64,000 bases of DNA from NCBI GenBank assembly GCA_020638635.1, contig JACKIE010000003.1, positions 289,186 through 353,185 of the forward strand, read 5' to 3'. The notes under the pieces were generated by a model. It was not told where the DNA came from, did no database searches, and was given only the letters and a program-made list of their open reading frames with translations. The DNA comes from Planctomycetota bacterium (GTDB taxonomy: Bacteria; Planctomycetota; UBA8742; UBA2392). A program made the translations under genes and the position numbers. Shown in pieces: positions 40,895 to 49,640 of the stretch. Each line of letters opens with the position of its first letter. The stretch's first letter is position 1.

Positions 40895-41776
40895 GTGCAT
40901 ACCGTTACGAAAGTCTTCGTCATCGTGAACCTTGTCGTCTGTCTGATTCTCAGCCAGTACGTGTGGGTTGCCATGGCGGGGAACGTCCAATGGCGCGAGA
41001 AGTACGAGAATGAGCGTGACGCGCGCCATCGTGACAAGGACTCGCTGGAACAGGCCTACAACGATCTGCTGGCGGTCCGTGCCGCCAACCAGGAGAGCAG
41101 CGCCCAGAACTCTGCTGAGGTGGCAGCCCTGAACGCCACCAAGCAGGCGCTGGAAGCTTGGCAGCTCGAGGCCGAACAGACAGCCAGCGACGCCAGGACT
41201 TCTGCCGACAACCTGAAGATCGCCGTCGAGCCGTTCACGCGGATCTCGCAGGACTACAACGAACAGGTGGTGGACAAGCTTCAGCGCACGGTGGGCGAAC
41301 TGACGGACCGGAAGTCGATCGTGTTCGCCGACCGCGGCGACAAGCTGCTGAAGGTGGCGCAGCGCCACAACGACTACGCCGTGCGCCACGAGGATTACCG
41401 GCGCGTCGAGGAATACCACTTCCTGGTAAGTGAAGAACTCGAAGACCGGCTTGACCGCCTCGCCCGCTATCGCTGGCTGCGCCCGGACCTGCAGCGCGAA
41501 CTGGGCGACAACGGCCCGGTGATCTTCGGGCAGGTGCAGTGGGTGACCGGCAACAGCCTGCAGATCAACAAGGGCAGGCGTGACGGTGTCGAGCTGCACC
41601 AGAAATTCACCATCATGCGCAACGGCACCACCATCGCGGTGGTGGACGTGGTGGAAGTGCAAAACGAGACCGCCGAGTGCATGATCGTGGACCTGGTGCG
41701 CGCGAACGTGAAACCGGTTGCAGGCGACCAGTCCATCACGCGCATGTTTATGTCGCGCACGACACGGGGCAGGTAG
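40895..41776 (+). CDS. membrane-anchored coiled-coil protein, first of three
   Basis: GTG at 40895 gives the best spacing to GGGAG; TTG at 40889 is an alternative. N-terminal anchor VTKVFVIVNLVVCLILSQYVW (about 4-26), then a long charged helical region (about 40-190, NERDARHRDKDSLEQAYNDLL, HEDYRRVEEYHFLVSEELEDRLD) typical of coiled coils, and a C-terminal beta module (about 212-290): FGQVQWVTGNSLQINKGRRDGV and FTIMRNGTTIAVVDVVEVQNE. The two following genes have similar layout. Probable envelope structure; no family recognised. Confidence 0.72.
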   Translation: MHTVTKVFVIVNLVVCLILSQYVWVAMAGNVQWREKYENERDARHRDKDSLEQAYNDLLAVRAANQESSAQNSAEVAALNATKQALEAWQLEAEQTASDARTSADNLKIAVEPFTRISQDYNEQVVDKLQRTVGELTDRKSIVFADRGDKLLKVAQRHNDYAVRHEDYRRVEEYHFLVSEELEDRLDRLARYRWLRPDLQRELGDNGPVIFGQVQWVTGNSLQINKGRRDGVELHQKFTIMRNGTTIAVVDVVEVQNETAECMIVDLVRANVKPVAGDQSITRMFMSRTTRGR

Positions 41777-41824
41777 GGTTAACAAAAACGCGGGCGCCTG
41801 GGCGCCATGACGCGAGGATAAGAC

Positions 41825-42886
41825 ATGGGCGTTTTCTCCAGAACGATGCTGATGCTGACCCTGGCCTGGCTTGTCGGCCTGCTGGTCACGTTCATCTTCA
41901 TGTCAACCAGCAAGGAACCAAGCTGGCGCGAGAAGTTCATCGCGGAGGCCAACATCCGGCGCGCTATCGCGTACCGTTATGTTGACATCAAGGGCGGCAT
42001 CGTGGCCGAGCGCGGCCATGACAAGGGCCCCAACCCCGACGAAACCGCTCTGACGGCGGAAAGCCTGGGTGCGGCACCCTTCGGCCTGCCCGATGAAGGC
42101 GCCGCAGCGCCCGGCGGTACCGATCCGCTGCCCGGTGCCAAAGTCAGCAAGGCGCAGAGCCTGATCGACATCGAAAAGGGCAAGGGCGCGAAGCAGAACG
42201 ACAACTTCACGGCCGCCAAGCAGCAGGCAATTGCGGACATCACTTCGCTGCGTGAAGCGATCGCCGCCGCGCAGCGCGACCGCCGCGTGCAGGACGCCCG
42301 CCTGGCCGAGGTGCGCGAAGCTGCGCGCATGTTCGCCGCGGAGATGCAGAGCTATCGGTACATCATCGCCAGCTTTCAGCAGAAGGTGTTCAACCTCGAC
42401 TACGAAATCCAGCGCGCCATGATCGAGCGCGACGCCCTGAAGGCCGAGCTGGCCCAGGTTGAAAACGACATCATGCGGCTCGATGGTCAGCAGCTGAGCC
42501 TTGAGGATTCCTACTACGACACCAGCAAGAACTACGAAAAGACCATCAAGATCCTCGCGCTTTACGAGGTCGGAGACAAGAACCTGCGCCTGATGGCCGA
42601 CACGGCCGGGCGGGGCTGGCTGCGCGGCAAGGTGGTGGCCGTGGGTGACGACCCCAACACCGGCGTGGTGAGCATCAGCCTCGGCAGCAACGAGGGCGTT
42701 TTCGAGGGACAGGCCTTCTCGATTTTCCGCGACGACTCGTTCGTGGGTCGCATGGTGGTTGAGAACGTCCGGGCAAATGTTGCCGTGGGTCGCCTTGCGC
42801 CCGAGTTCCGGGGCAAGCGCATCGTGCTGAACGGCGACAACGTCAAGACCGCGGAGCCATACCGCAACGGCGCCATGCGCCGCTAG
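41825..42886 (+). CDS. membrane-anchored coiled-coil protein, second of three
   Basis: Anchor LMLTLAWLVGLLVTFIFMS (about 8-27). A linker with Pro/Gly/Asp, then strong coiled-coil (about 140-245: ITSLREAIAAAQRDRRVQDARLAEVREAARMFAAEMQSY, IERDALKAELAQVENDIMRLD). C-terminal beta module (about 262-340): RGKVVAVGDDPNTGVVSISLGSNEGVFEGQAFSIFRDDSFVGRMVVENVRANVAVGRL, resembling the C-terminal part of the first gene. 48 bases after it. Cells would display it on one face of a membrane. Function unknown. Confidence 0.72.
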   Translation: MGVFSRTMLMLTLAWLVGLLVTFIFMSTSKEPSWREKFIAEANIRRAIAYRYVDIKGGIVAERGHDKGPNPDETALTAESLGAAPFGLPDEGAAAPGGTDPLPGAKVSKAQSLIDIEKGKGAKQNDNFTAAKQQAIADITSLREAIAAAQRDRRVQDARLAEVREAARMFAAEMQSYRYIIASFQQKVFNLDYEIQRAMIERDALKAELAQVENDIMRLDGQQLSLEDSYYDTSKNYEKTIKILALYEVGDKNLRLMADTAGRGWLRGKVVAVGDDPNTGVVSISLGSNEGVFEGQAFSIFRDDSFVGRMVVENVRANVAVGRLAPEFRGKRIVLNGDNVKTAEPYRNGAMRR

Positions 42887-42925
42887 TCAGACCAACAGGC
42901 AAGCAGCACAGGCAAGGAAATCGCA

Positions 42926-43564
42926 ATGGCAAAGAAGCCTCTTCCACCCAAACGCGCAGCCGGCGGCCAGCCCAAGGGCCCGTCGGGCGCGCCCTCGGCA
43001 GTACAGTCTGAGGCGGTGGGCAAGTTTGATAAGTTCGCCACGTTCGCCCTGGCGGTGCCAAGCGCCGTGCTGGCGATCGCATGCCTCGTCATCGGACTGC
43101 TGTACACCAACGAGCAGTTTGACGTCGGCATTTTCGGCTTCCCCAAGAAGTCGATCATGAACTGGAACGCGGGCAGCGACTCGGTGCAGAAGCTGACACC
43201 TGTCCAGATCACCGGTTTCGAAACCCACAACTACGTGGGTCACCTCAGTGAAGGCGAGCTGGACGTGGCGGTGCTGAACGCCGGCTCCGACAACAACGTG
43301 AACCTGGGTGACGTCTTCACGCTCGCCGGACAGACCGACGCGGACGTGCGCCTCGAGTTCGTGGTCTTTGACGTGGGCGACAACATCAGTCGCGCCTATG
43401 TACTGCTTGGACAGGACGTCTCCGAGGGTAAAAGCCGCAAGTACAGCCTGCGCCAGTCCGACCTGGAGCGCCTTTGCGGAGGCCTCAAAGGCATCGACGT
43501 GAAGCGCGACTGGAATGACCAGATCGTCCGCCGCTACTGCGAAGCCCGCAGCAACGCGCAATAA
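42926..43564 (+). CDS. membrane-anchored protein with similar C-terminal beta module, third of three
   Basis: Pro/Lys-rich N-terminal tail, one transmembrane segment (about 38-62, FATFALAVPSAVLAIACLVIGLLY), then a beta module VGHLSEGELDVAVLNAGSDNNVNLGDVFTLAGQTDADVRLEFVVFDVGDN that repeats the pattern of the two upstream proteins without their coiled coil. 40 bases after the second gene; a hairpin terminator follows at 43588. The trio probably forms a complex. No known family. Confidence 0.7.
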   Translation: MAKKPLPPKRAAGGQPKGPSGAPSAVQSEAVGKFDKFATFALAVPSAVLAIACLVIGLLYTNEQFDVGIFGFPKKSIMNWNAGSDSVQKLTPVQITGFETHNYVGHLSEGELDVAVLNAGSDNNVNLGDVFTLAGQTDADVRLEFVVFDVGDNISRAYVLLGQDVSEGKSRKYSLRQSDLERLCGGLKGIDVKRDWNDQIVRRYCEARSNAQ

Positions 43565-43587
43565 CCACCGGTTCCGCCGGATTCGAC

Positions 43588-43612
43588 CCGCCGCCCGCAA
43601 GGGCGGCGGTTT
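43588..43612 (+). terminator. hairpin after the coiled-coil trio
   Basis: CCGCCGCCC pairs with GGGCGGCGG over GCAA, followed by TTTG. It separates the trio from the HtrA-like genes. A TTGACA at about 43704 in the following gap is a possible -35, but no good -10 is placed. Confidence 0.65.
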
Positions 43613-43784
43613 GCATTCGGTGGCGGGATTGCGGGGACAAGGCGGCTGTGCAACCGTCCCTTGCAGGATACCACGATATTTCGTGAGGATTTTGGAGTTC
43701 GGTTGACAACCTCTGCTCCGTAAAAGTGGGAGACGCACGGGCCTCGGGCCCTTCGTCAGAACCCCGAACACGAAAGGACTTCGG

Positions 43785-44999
43785 ATGGGTGTGGCTACTT
43801 TGATGACGCGCCGCATGAGGCCGCTGCTGCTGGCGGCCATGCTGACCGGGATGGCCTTGGCCGCCGCGGTGGCGACCCCCTTTGTGGGCGCGGAAGGAAA
43901 ATTCGAGACGCTCAAGAGCCTGCAGACCGAGCGCCGCAACTTCGCCCGGGCGATTTCTCCGGCCGTGGTGGCGATCGCCGCCGAGAAGCCCGATTTCGGC
44001 GCTTCCGGGCAGACCGGAATGGCGGCCGGCGATGCCAAGGCGACCAGCGGATTCGTGGTAGACGGCGACTACGTCGTGACCTGTCTGGAATCAGGCCCGC
44101 TGATGGGCCGCGGCGACGACCCTTATCTCGATAAGGGCGCATCGGTGTGGATGATGGCCCACGACGGCACGGAATTCGGCGGCAAGGTGGTCGGTCGCGA
44201 CCGTCGCAACTTGCTGCTGTTGGTGAAGATGGACGAGGGGCACCCCAGCCTGCCCTCAATGAAGCTGGGGGATTCGGACCAGTTGCCGATGGGCAGCGCG
44301 GTATGCGGCTTCGGCAACACGCTGGACAGCCTGCTGATCGACCGCCAGATCTCCATGACCTACGGCACCGTTTCAGGGTTCTATCGCTTCGAGCCCATCG
44401 ACGTGATGGATCCCGAGAACGAAAACACGGGCGGCGACCCCTACAAAGGCAACGTGATTGAGGTTGACGTGGCCATCCACGACGGCGACCACGGCGGCCC
44501 GATCGTCAACATGAAGGGTGAGGTGGTTGGCATGAGTTGCGCTCACTTCATGGCAGGGCGCCATCTCGGCTGCGCGGTCCCCAGCAACCAGATTCGCGCC
44601 GTGCTGGCCCAGCTTAAGAAGGGCGTGGCGCAGGACGAACTGGCGCAGGGCTACCTCGGTTTCAAGGCCAAGAAGCCCACGGCCAGCCGCGACATCTTCA
44701 TCTCCGAGATTGACCCGGACGGCCCGGCCGCCAAGGCCGGTATCAAGGTCGGCATGCAGCTGGTACGCGTAGACAACTATCGCATCCCGAACTGGGAGCG
44801 GCTGAAGGAAATGCTGGGCGTCGGCTACGTCACCCGAAAGCGCGAGGTCGGCAACATGTTCCGCAGTCGCACCGTGGACGTGCCGGTCAGCTACGGCGTT
44901 CCCGTGGGCACGCACATCCAGCTGACCTTGCGCAACCCGGAGGACGGCAGGGAAAAGACCGTGGACCTCGTCGTGGGTGAAAAGGCCGAGGATTTCTAA
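43785..44999 (+). CDS. HtrA-like trypsin-fold/PDZ protein lacking all triad residues (pseudoprotease)
   Basis: Signal peptide MRPLLLAAMLTGMALAAAVA. The trypsin-like fold is present, but the catalytic His site reads VVTCLES (Glu where DegP has His of TNxHV), the Asp site reads DRRNLLLLVKM (Asn for Asp), and the Ser site reads HDGDHGGPIV (His for Ser in GNSGGP). A single PDZ domain follows (about 285-360, YLGFKAKK, IDPDGPAAKAGIKVGMQLVRVD). It should fold like HtrA but not cut peptide bonds. It starts the tandem of three. Confidence 0.83.
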   Translation: MGVATLMTRRMRPLLLAAMLTGMALAAAVATPFVGAEGKFETLKSLQTERRNFARAISPAVVAIAAEKPDFGASGQTGMAAGDAKATSGFVVDGDYVVTCLESGPLMGRGDDPYLDKGASVWMMAHDGTEFGGKVVGRDRRNLLLLVKMDEGHPSLPSMKLGDSDQLPMGSAVCGFGNTLDSLLIDRQISMTYGTVSGFYRFEPIDVMDPENENTGGDPYKGNVIEVDVAIHDGDHGGPIVNMKGEVVGMSCAHFMAGRHLGCAVPSNQIRAVLAQLKKGVAQDELAQGYLGFKAKKPTASRDIFISEIDPDGPAAKAGIKVGMQLVRVDNYRIPNWERLKEMLGVGYVTRKREVGNMFRSRTVDVPVSYGVPVGTHIQLTLRNPEDGREKTVDLVVGEKAEDF

Positions 45000-45067
45000 C
45001 CGAACGCGAAGCGTCGGCGAGCGCCCTGATCGGGCTGCCTGGCCCGGCGCCGAATAAGGAATCGAAC

Positions 45068-46198
45068 ATGAAAAAGATTGCACTGGCACTTGCCCTGGTC
45101 CTCGGCGCCGGCGTCGCGGTCACCGTGGCGCAGGAAGCCAAACCGGAGGCCAAGACCGCCGCCGTCAGGTACGTCTCAGCGCCGTCCATGAAGCTGCACC
45201 AGGAGCTTGAAAGTCACCGTGTTGCGCTGGCGAAGTTCGTGTCGCAGCACACCGTGTCTGTTGAGATCGACTACGATCGCGAGCCGGTGGCCGCGGCGCC
45301 CAGCCTGCCGGGACTGCCCGGCATGGGCGGCCCGGACATGAGCGACCCGTTCTTCCGTTACGACATCGGCCCCTTCTCGGGACTGGTGGTGGGTCCCAAC
45401 CACATCGTTATCAGCGACCGCTGCCTCGGTGAATTCAGCAAGGAGGGTCCCAGCGACGCGGTGGAAGCCATCACGGTGACGTTGCCCAACGGCGAGCGCT
45501 GGCCGGCCCGCGTGGTGGGCCGACACCAGCAGATCGACCTTGCGCTGCTTGAGCTCGACTGCGTGATCAACGAAACCTGTCCTGAACTGCAGGTGCTTCA
45601 GTTCCCGAGCGAGAAAGTGAAGCTAAGCCGCGGTGAGGGCGTGATCGTGGTCGGTCGCGGCCAGAACCCGCTGGGCACGCTGGTGAACGACGGCATCGTC
45701 AGCGCGCTGGAGCGCGAAGACGGTCGCGCCTTCCAGCTGGACGCCCGCATCGGCAACAGCACGCTGGGTGCGCCAGTGGTGAACAGCAAGGGCACGCTGG
45801 TCGGCATGGTGACCTTCCACAACCACCCGACCTTCGGCCAGGCCAGCGGCGTCAGCTACGCGGCATACATCCACGAAGTGCGCGACGCCTACGACGCGAT
45901 GAAAGAAGGCAAGTTCATACCGCGTCCGCCCGCTCCGTTCATGGGCATCGGCGCGAACAAGAAATGGCCCGACAAGCCAGGCCTCGAGATCGGCAACGTC
46001 GTGCCGGGCACCGGCGCCGAAAAAGCCGGGTTGCGCATGAACGACATCATCACCCAGGTGGACGGCAGGGACATGAACGACCTGGAGGACCTGCTGAAGC
46101 TGATTTCCGAGCACAAGGTAGGCGACACCCTGAAGGTGAAGTTCATCCGCGGCGAGGAAGAAAAGACCGTGGAAGTGACCCTGGGGGCTCGTCCGTAG
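45068..46198 (+). CDS. HtrA-like trypsin-fold/PDZ protein, probably inactive
   Basis: Signal peptide MKKIALALALVLGAGVAVTVAQ. The His site reads HIVISDRCLG with Cys in place of the catalytic His; Asp is retained (QQIDLALLEL); the Ser region reads RIGNSTLGAPVVN, keeping GNS but with altered oxyanion-loop residues. One PDZ domain near the end (GIGANKKW.. VPGTGAEKAGLRMNDIITQVDGRDMNDLEDLL). Loss of His makes protease activity unlikely. It may bind substrates or regulate its active neighbour. Confidence 0.83.
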   Translation: MKKIALALALVLGAGVAVTVAQEAKPEAKTAAVRYVSAPSMKLHQELESHRVALAKFVSQHTVSVEIDYDREPVAAAPSLPGLPGMGGPDMSDPFFRYDIGPFSGLVVGPNHIVISDRCLGEFSKEGPSDAVEAITVTLPNGERWPARVVGRHQQIDLALLELDCVINETCPELQVLQFPSEKVKLSRGEGVIVVGRGQNPLGTLVNDGIVSALEREDGRAFQLDARIGNSTLGAPVVNSKGTLVGMVTFHNHPTFGQASGVSYAAYIHEVRDAYDAMKEGKFIPRPPAPFMGIGANKKWPDKPGLEIGNVVPGTGAEKAGLRMNDIITQVDGRDMNDLEDLLKLISEHKVGDTLKVKFIRGEEEKTVEVTLGARP

Positions 46199-46248
46199 GC
46201 AACTGAAACTGTCGCGGGCCTTGCGCTCGCCTGATACAGGAAACGACC

Positions 46249-47613
46249 ATGAAGAAGATCATTGCGGCAATCGCGCTGAGCCTGATGCTCGGAGGCGTCG
46301 TCAGCCACGCCGATAACAGCCCGCCCAAGTCCAATTCCACCGTCGAGAAAAGCGAAGCGGAGCTGATCAAGCTGGTGGACCAGCTGTACCCCGCCTTCGT
46401 GTTGATCGGCGGAGGCTCCGGTGTCGCGATCAGCGAAGACGGCTACTTCATCACCAACCACCACGTCTGGAACCAGGCGGCGGCACCGGCCACCATGGCC
46501 GTCAAAATGGCCGGCAACAGTCGGCAGTTCACGGCCGACGCCGTTGGTGCCGACCCGCGCGGCGACATCGTGCTGGGTAAGCTGCGCCTGAACGAAGGCG
46601 AAACAGTCCCGTTCGTGAAGCTGGGCGACAGCGACAAGGTGCAGATCGGCGACCTGTGCCTTTCGATCGGCAACCCGTTCCTGCTCAGCGGCCGGGGATC
46701 CGAGCCGACGGTCACCTTCGGCACGGTGACGTGCAACAACCGCTTCCAGGGCGGCTACAACGACTGCATCCAGATCGACACCGCGATCAATCCCGGCAAC
46801 TCGGGAGGCCCCAGCTTCAACGTTGACGGCGAGATGATCGGCATCAACGGGCGCAACATCGCCAGCCACGGCAAGCGCTACAACACCGGCGCCGGCTACG
46901 CCATCCCGGCCAACCAGATCCGCAACTTCCTGGAGACGCTGAAAGCCCAGAGCGGCGGCGCGCTGGTCGTGCGCCACGGCATGGTCGGCGGCTTGATCCT
47001 GGACATGGGCAGCCAGAAGGGCGCGGTAGTGCGCGGCGTCGAGGACAACAGTGACGCCCATGACGCCGGCTTCCAGCCCGGCGACGTGATCACCGCCATG
47101 GACGACAAGCCGGTGTTCAACGCCTACCGCTACTACGGCATCGTCGGCACCAAGCCCCGCGGCTCCAGCTTCGCCTTCACCGTCACCCGCGGCGACGAAA
47201 AGCTGACCCTTACCGCGCGCAACGGCGTGCCCACGGAAAGCGGCCAGTTCGGCACCGTGCCGCGCCCTGATGACGAGGCGCGCAAGGGCAGCGGCAACAA
47301 CCCCTTCGGCGCCATGATGGACCCCTTCCAGTTGCCCAAGATGAAGAGCAGCCTCGGCTTCAAGGGCGAGTACAACAGCGACCGCGCCGTGGGCGGCTAC
47401 AAGATCACCGGGCTCAAGAACGGCAGCCCTCTGCTCGAGGCCGGCATGGCCGAGGGTGACATCCTGACCAAGCTGAATGGGCGTGAGATCCGTTACTTCG
47501 CGGACCTGCACGACATTCTGATCGCGACCGAGCCGGGCACGGAAGTGTCCGTCACCTACATCCGCGGCGGTGAAACCTTCGAAGTGAAGGCCAGGACCAC
47601 CAAGGCCAAGTAA
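46249..47613 (+). CDS. HtrA/DegP-like serine protease with two PDZ domains
   Basis: Signal peptide MKKIIAAIALSLMLGGVVSHA. Complete triad: GYFITNHHVW (His), DPRGDIVLGKL (Asp), NPGNSGGPSFN (Ser). PDZ1 at about 240-320 (GGLILDMGSQKGAVVRGV, DVITAMDDKPVFNAY) and PDZ2 at about 375-450 (GYKITGLKNGSPLLEAGMAEGDILTKLNGREI). Periplasmic quality-control protease of the HtrA family. It is the only active-looking member of the three adjacent paralogs. Confidence 0.9.
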   Translation: MKKIIAAIALSLMLGGVVSHADNSPPKSNSTVEKSEAELIKLVDQLYPAFVLIGGGSGVAISEDGYFITNHHVWNQAAAPATMAVKMAGNSRQFTADAVGADPRGDIVLGKLRLNEGETVPFVKLGDSDKVQIGDLCLSIGNPFLLSGRGSEPTVTFGTVTCNNRFQGGYNDCIQIDTAINPGNSGGPSFNVDGEMIGINGRNIASHGKRYNTGAGYAIPANQIRNFLETLKAQSGGALVVRHGMVGGLILDMGSQKGAVVRGVEDNSDAHDAGFQPGDVITAMDDKPVFNAYRYYGIVGTKPRGSSFAFTVTRGDEKLTLTARNGVPTESGQFGTVPRPDDEARKGSGNNPFGAMMDPFQLPKMKSSLGFKGEYNSDRAVGGYKITGLKNGSPLLEAGMAEGDILTKLNGREIRYFADLHDILIATEPGTEVSVTYIRGGETFEVKARTTKAK

Positions 47614-47630
47614 GCGCAGGTACATCACGA

Positions 47631-47656
47631 CGGGGACAGGCGTACGCCTGTCCCCG
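47631..47656. repeat. perfect 26-bp palindrome of the GGGGACAGG family
   Basis: CGGGGACAGGCGT followed directly by its reverse complement, with no loop. It lies between convergent genes, 17 bases after the protease stop. Shares the GGGGACAGG core with 6746-6774 and 8571-8597. Confidence 0.9.
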
Positions 47657-47662
47657 CCCGAT

Positions 47663-49600
47663 TTACGGCAGAAATGCCGTCGGCATCTCGATGCCTTTTG
47701 CCTTCAGCAGCTCACTCACGCGGGCCAGCACCCGGGGCGGGTGCACCTGCATCTCCGGCCAGTCTCGCTCAAAGCCGTCGCTGGCGTCCTTCCTCGTGGC
47801 GTCCACTGCTATGTGGCGGGGGTGGCGCTTCAACATCCAGCGGCCGTTGACCTGCTCCGGTGTTTCGTCGAACAGCAGGTCGCGTTCCGGGTCGATGTTG
47901 GCCAGCGCCGCCCAGACCAGCGCATCGTGGTCGCCCGGATTCACCAGCCCGGCCGGCAGAATCACGATCAGCGGCAATGCTGCGTCGCCCGCCTGCTTGA
48001 AGATGGCGTTCGCCAACTCGCGCGGCTGGTGCCCGCGGGTTTTGGACAGCTCCAGCACCGTGACCAACCCGCCCACCTGCCAGGAGCCCGTCACGCCTTC
48101 AAGGCCTTCCTGGGGAACAGGCACTCCAGCCTGTTTCGGGGTATCGGCGCGGACAGGAATGTCCGCGCCACTGATCCCGAGAATGCCCGAACCCTGGCCC
48201 CGTGTGCCGACGTCGCCCGGCATGGGTATTGACGCGTCAATGCATACCTTGCTGCCGAAGTGCAGGGCGCGCGTGGCGTGGTCCAGCGTCTCGGTGGGTC
48301 CCAGCACCATCTCGAAGCTGCTGGTCGCGTCCAGGCGCTCCAGCACCCAGCGCGCCACGGCCGCTTCGTCGTGCACGTCGGGGCCGTGCTGGTCGATCAC
48401 CACGATGGTCTTGGTGAACATGGCCTGGCCCAGGCCCCAGATCGCGTGAGCGACCTTGCGAGCCTGGCCCGGGTAGCTCTTGTGGATCTTCACCAGCATC
48501 AGGTTGTGCGCCACGCCGCTGAACGGCAGGCGGTAGTCGATCACCTCCGGGATGGTCTGCTGCATCAGCGGCAGAAACAGCCGCTCGATGGCTTGCGCCA
48601 TCCAGGCGTCCTCCTGGGGCGGCGGGCCGACCACCGTGGCGAAGTAAACCGGCTTGCGGCGCTGGGTGATGGCGCTGACGTGAAACACCGGGTAATCGTC
48701 GGCCAGGCTGTAGAAGCCGGTGTGGTCGCCGAAGGGGCCTTCGCGCCGGCGCTCGTCGATGTGGATCCAGCCCTCGATCACGTAGTCGGCGCTGGCGGGC
48801 ACCTGCAGCGGCACGGTCTTGCACTCCACCATCTTCACCGGCCGCCCCTGCAGGAAGCCGGCCAGGATCATCTCGTCCATGCCCGGCGGCAGCGGCACCA
48901 CGGCGCTGAAGGTGATGGCCGGCGCGCCGCCGATCGCAATCGCGGCCGGCAGGCGATTTTCGCCATTGGCTTTCGCCTGGCGCATGTGCTCCGCGGCGGT
49001 GTGGTGGGTGTGCACGTGAAAGCCGGTGGTGCGCTTGTCGAACTGCTGAATGCGATACATGCCGCAGTTGCGCTTGCCGTCTTTGGGCGAGTGGGTGAAC
49101 ACCAGCGGGAAGGTCACGAAGCGCCCGCCGTCTTCAGGCCAGGTCTTGAGAATCGGGATGCTGTCGAGATCGATGGCATCCCCCGTGTGCACGATCTCCT
49201 GGCAGGGCGCCCTCTTCACGTACTTCGGGAAGAAGCCCGCCAGCTCCTTCAGGGTGGGGAGCACTTCCAGCTTCTCGATCAGCGTGCGGCGCGGAGTCTG
49301 CAGATCTTCAAGCAGCCCCGAGAGGCGCTGCGTCAGGCCGTGAAAATCCTGCACGCCGCACACCATGCTGAGCCGCTTTTCGCTGCCGAGCGCGTTGATC
49401 AGCACCGGGGCGCGGTACTCGCGGCCGTCAGGGCCCACAGGCCGATGAAACAGCAGCGCGGGTCCCCCACCGGGCAGCTTGCTGACGCGGTCAGCCAGGC
49501 AAGCGATTTCCTGGTCGATGCTGACCGACTCGCGGAATTCGAGCAGTTCGCCGGCGTCGCGCAGGGCGTCAATGAAGGATTCCAGGTCGTCGAAGGCCAT
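47663..49600 (-). CDS. UbiD family decarboxylase (possible MqnL-type)
   Basis: 645 residues. N-terminus DLESFIDALRDAGELLEF and PALLFHRPVG match UbiD enzymes; EGPFGDHTGFYSLADDYPVFHV carries the conserved Glu/His region that binds prenylated FMN with a metal; RHIAVDATRKDASDGFERDWPEM is the usual UbiD C-terminal 'DATRK' segment. Typical UbiD is about 490 residues; extra length lies after about residue 465. It needs prFMN from UbiX. With mqnA/mqnC present, a menaquinone-pathway decarboxylase is likely but not proven. An in-frame palindromic stretch encodes GADIPVRADTPKQAG near residue 480-500. Confidence 0.83.
   Translation of the reverse strand: MAFDDLESFIDALRDAGELLEFRESVSIDQEIACLADRVSKLPGGGPALLFHRPVGPDGREYRAPVLINALGSEKRLSMVCGVQDFHGLTQRLSGLLEDLQTPRRTLIEKLEVLPTLKELAGFFPKYVKRAPCQEIVHTGDAIDLDSIPILKTWPEDGGRFVTFPLVFTHSPKDGKRNCGMYRIQQFDKRTTGFHVHTHHTAAEHMRQAKANGENRLPAAIAIGGAPAITFSAVVPLPPGMDEMILAGFLQGRPVKMVECKTVPLQVPASADYVIEGWIHIDERRREGPFGDHTGFYSLADDYPVFHVSAITQRRKPVYFATVVGPPPQEDAWMAQAIERLFLPLMQQTIPEVIDYRLPFSGVAHNLMLVKIHKSYPGQARKVAHAIWGLGQAMFTKTIVVIDQHGPDVHDEAAVARWVLERLDATSSFEMVLGPTETLDHATRALHFGSKVCIDASIPMPGDVGTRGQGSGILGISGADIPVRADTPKQAGVPVPQEGLEGVTGSWQVGGLVTVLELSKTRGHQPRELANAIFKQAGDAALPLIVILPAGLVNPGDHDALVWAALANIDPERDLLFDETPEQVNGRWMLKRHPRHIAVDATRKDASDGFERDWPEMQVHPPRVLARVSELLKAKGIEMPTAFLP
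48116..48169. repeat. paired palindromes inside the UbiD-like gene
   Basis: AACAGGC/GCCTGTT over ACTCCA (48116-48135) and GGCGCGGAC/GTCCGCGCC over AGGAAT (48146-48169). The cores TCCAGCCTG and ACAGGA(A)TGTC reappear in order at about 38267-38295 in a noncoding element. The open reading frame continues through it. Confidence 0.7.
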
Positions 49601-49640
49601 GGCCGGAATCTAGCTTGCGCCGGCGCGGGGGCAATCACGG

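Noticed and set aside
45889..47628. 579-residue open frame on the minus strand over the HtrA genes
   Set aside because: It is antisense to well-supported proteases, has unusual composition and matches no family; long antisense frames are common at this GC content.
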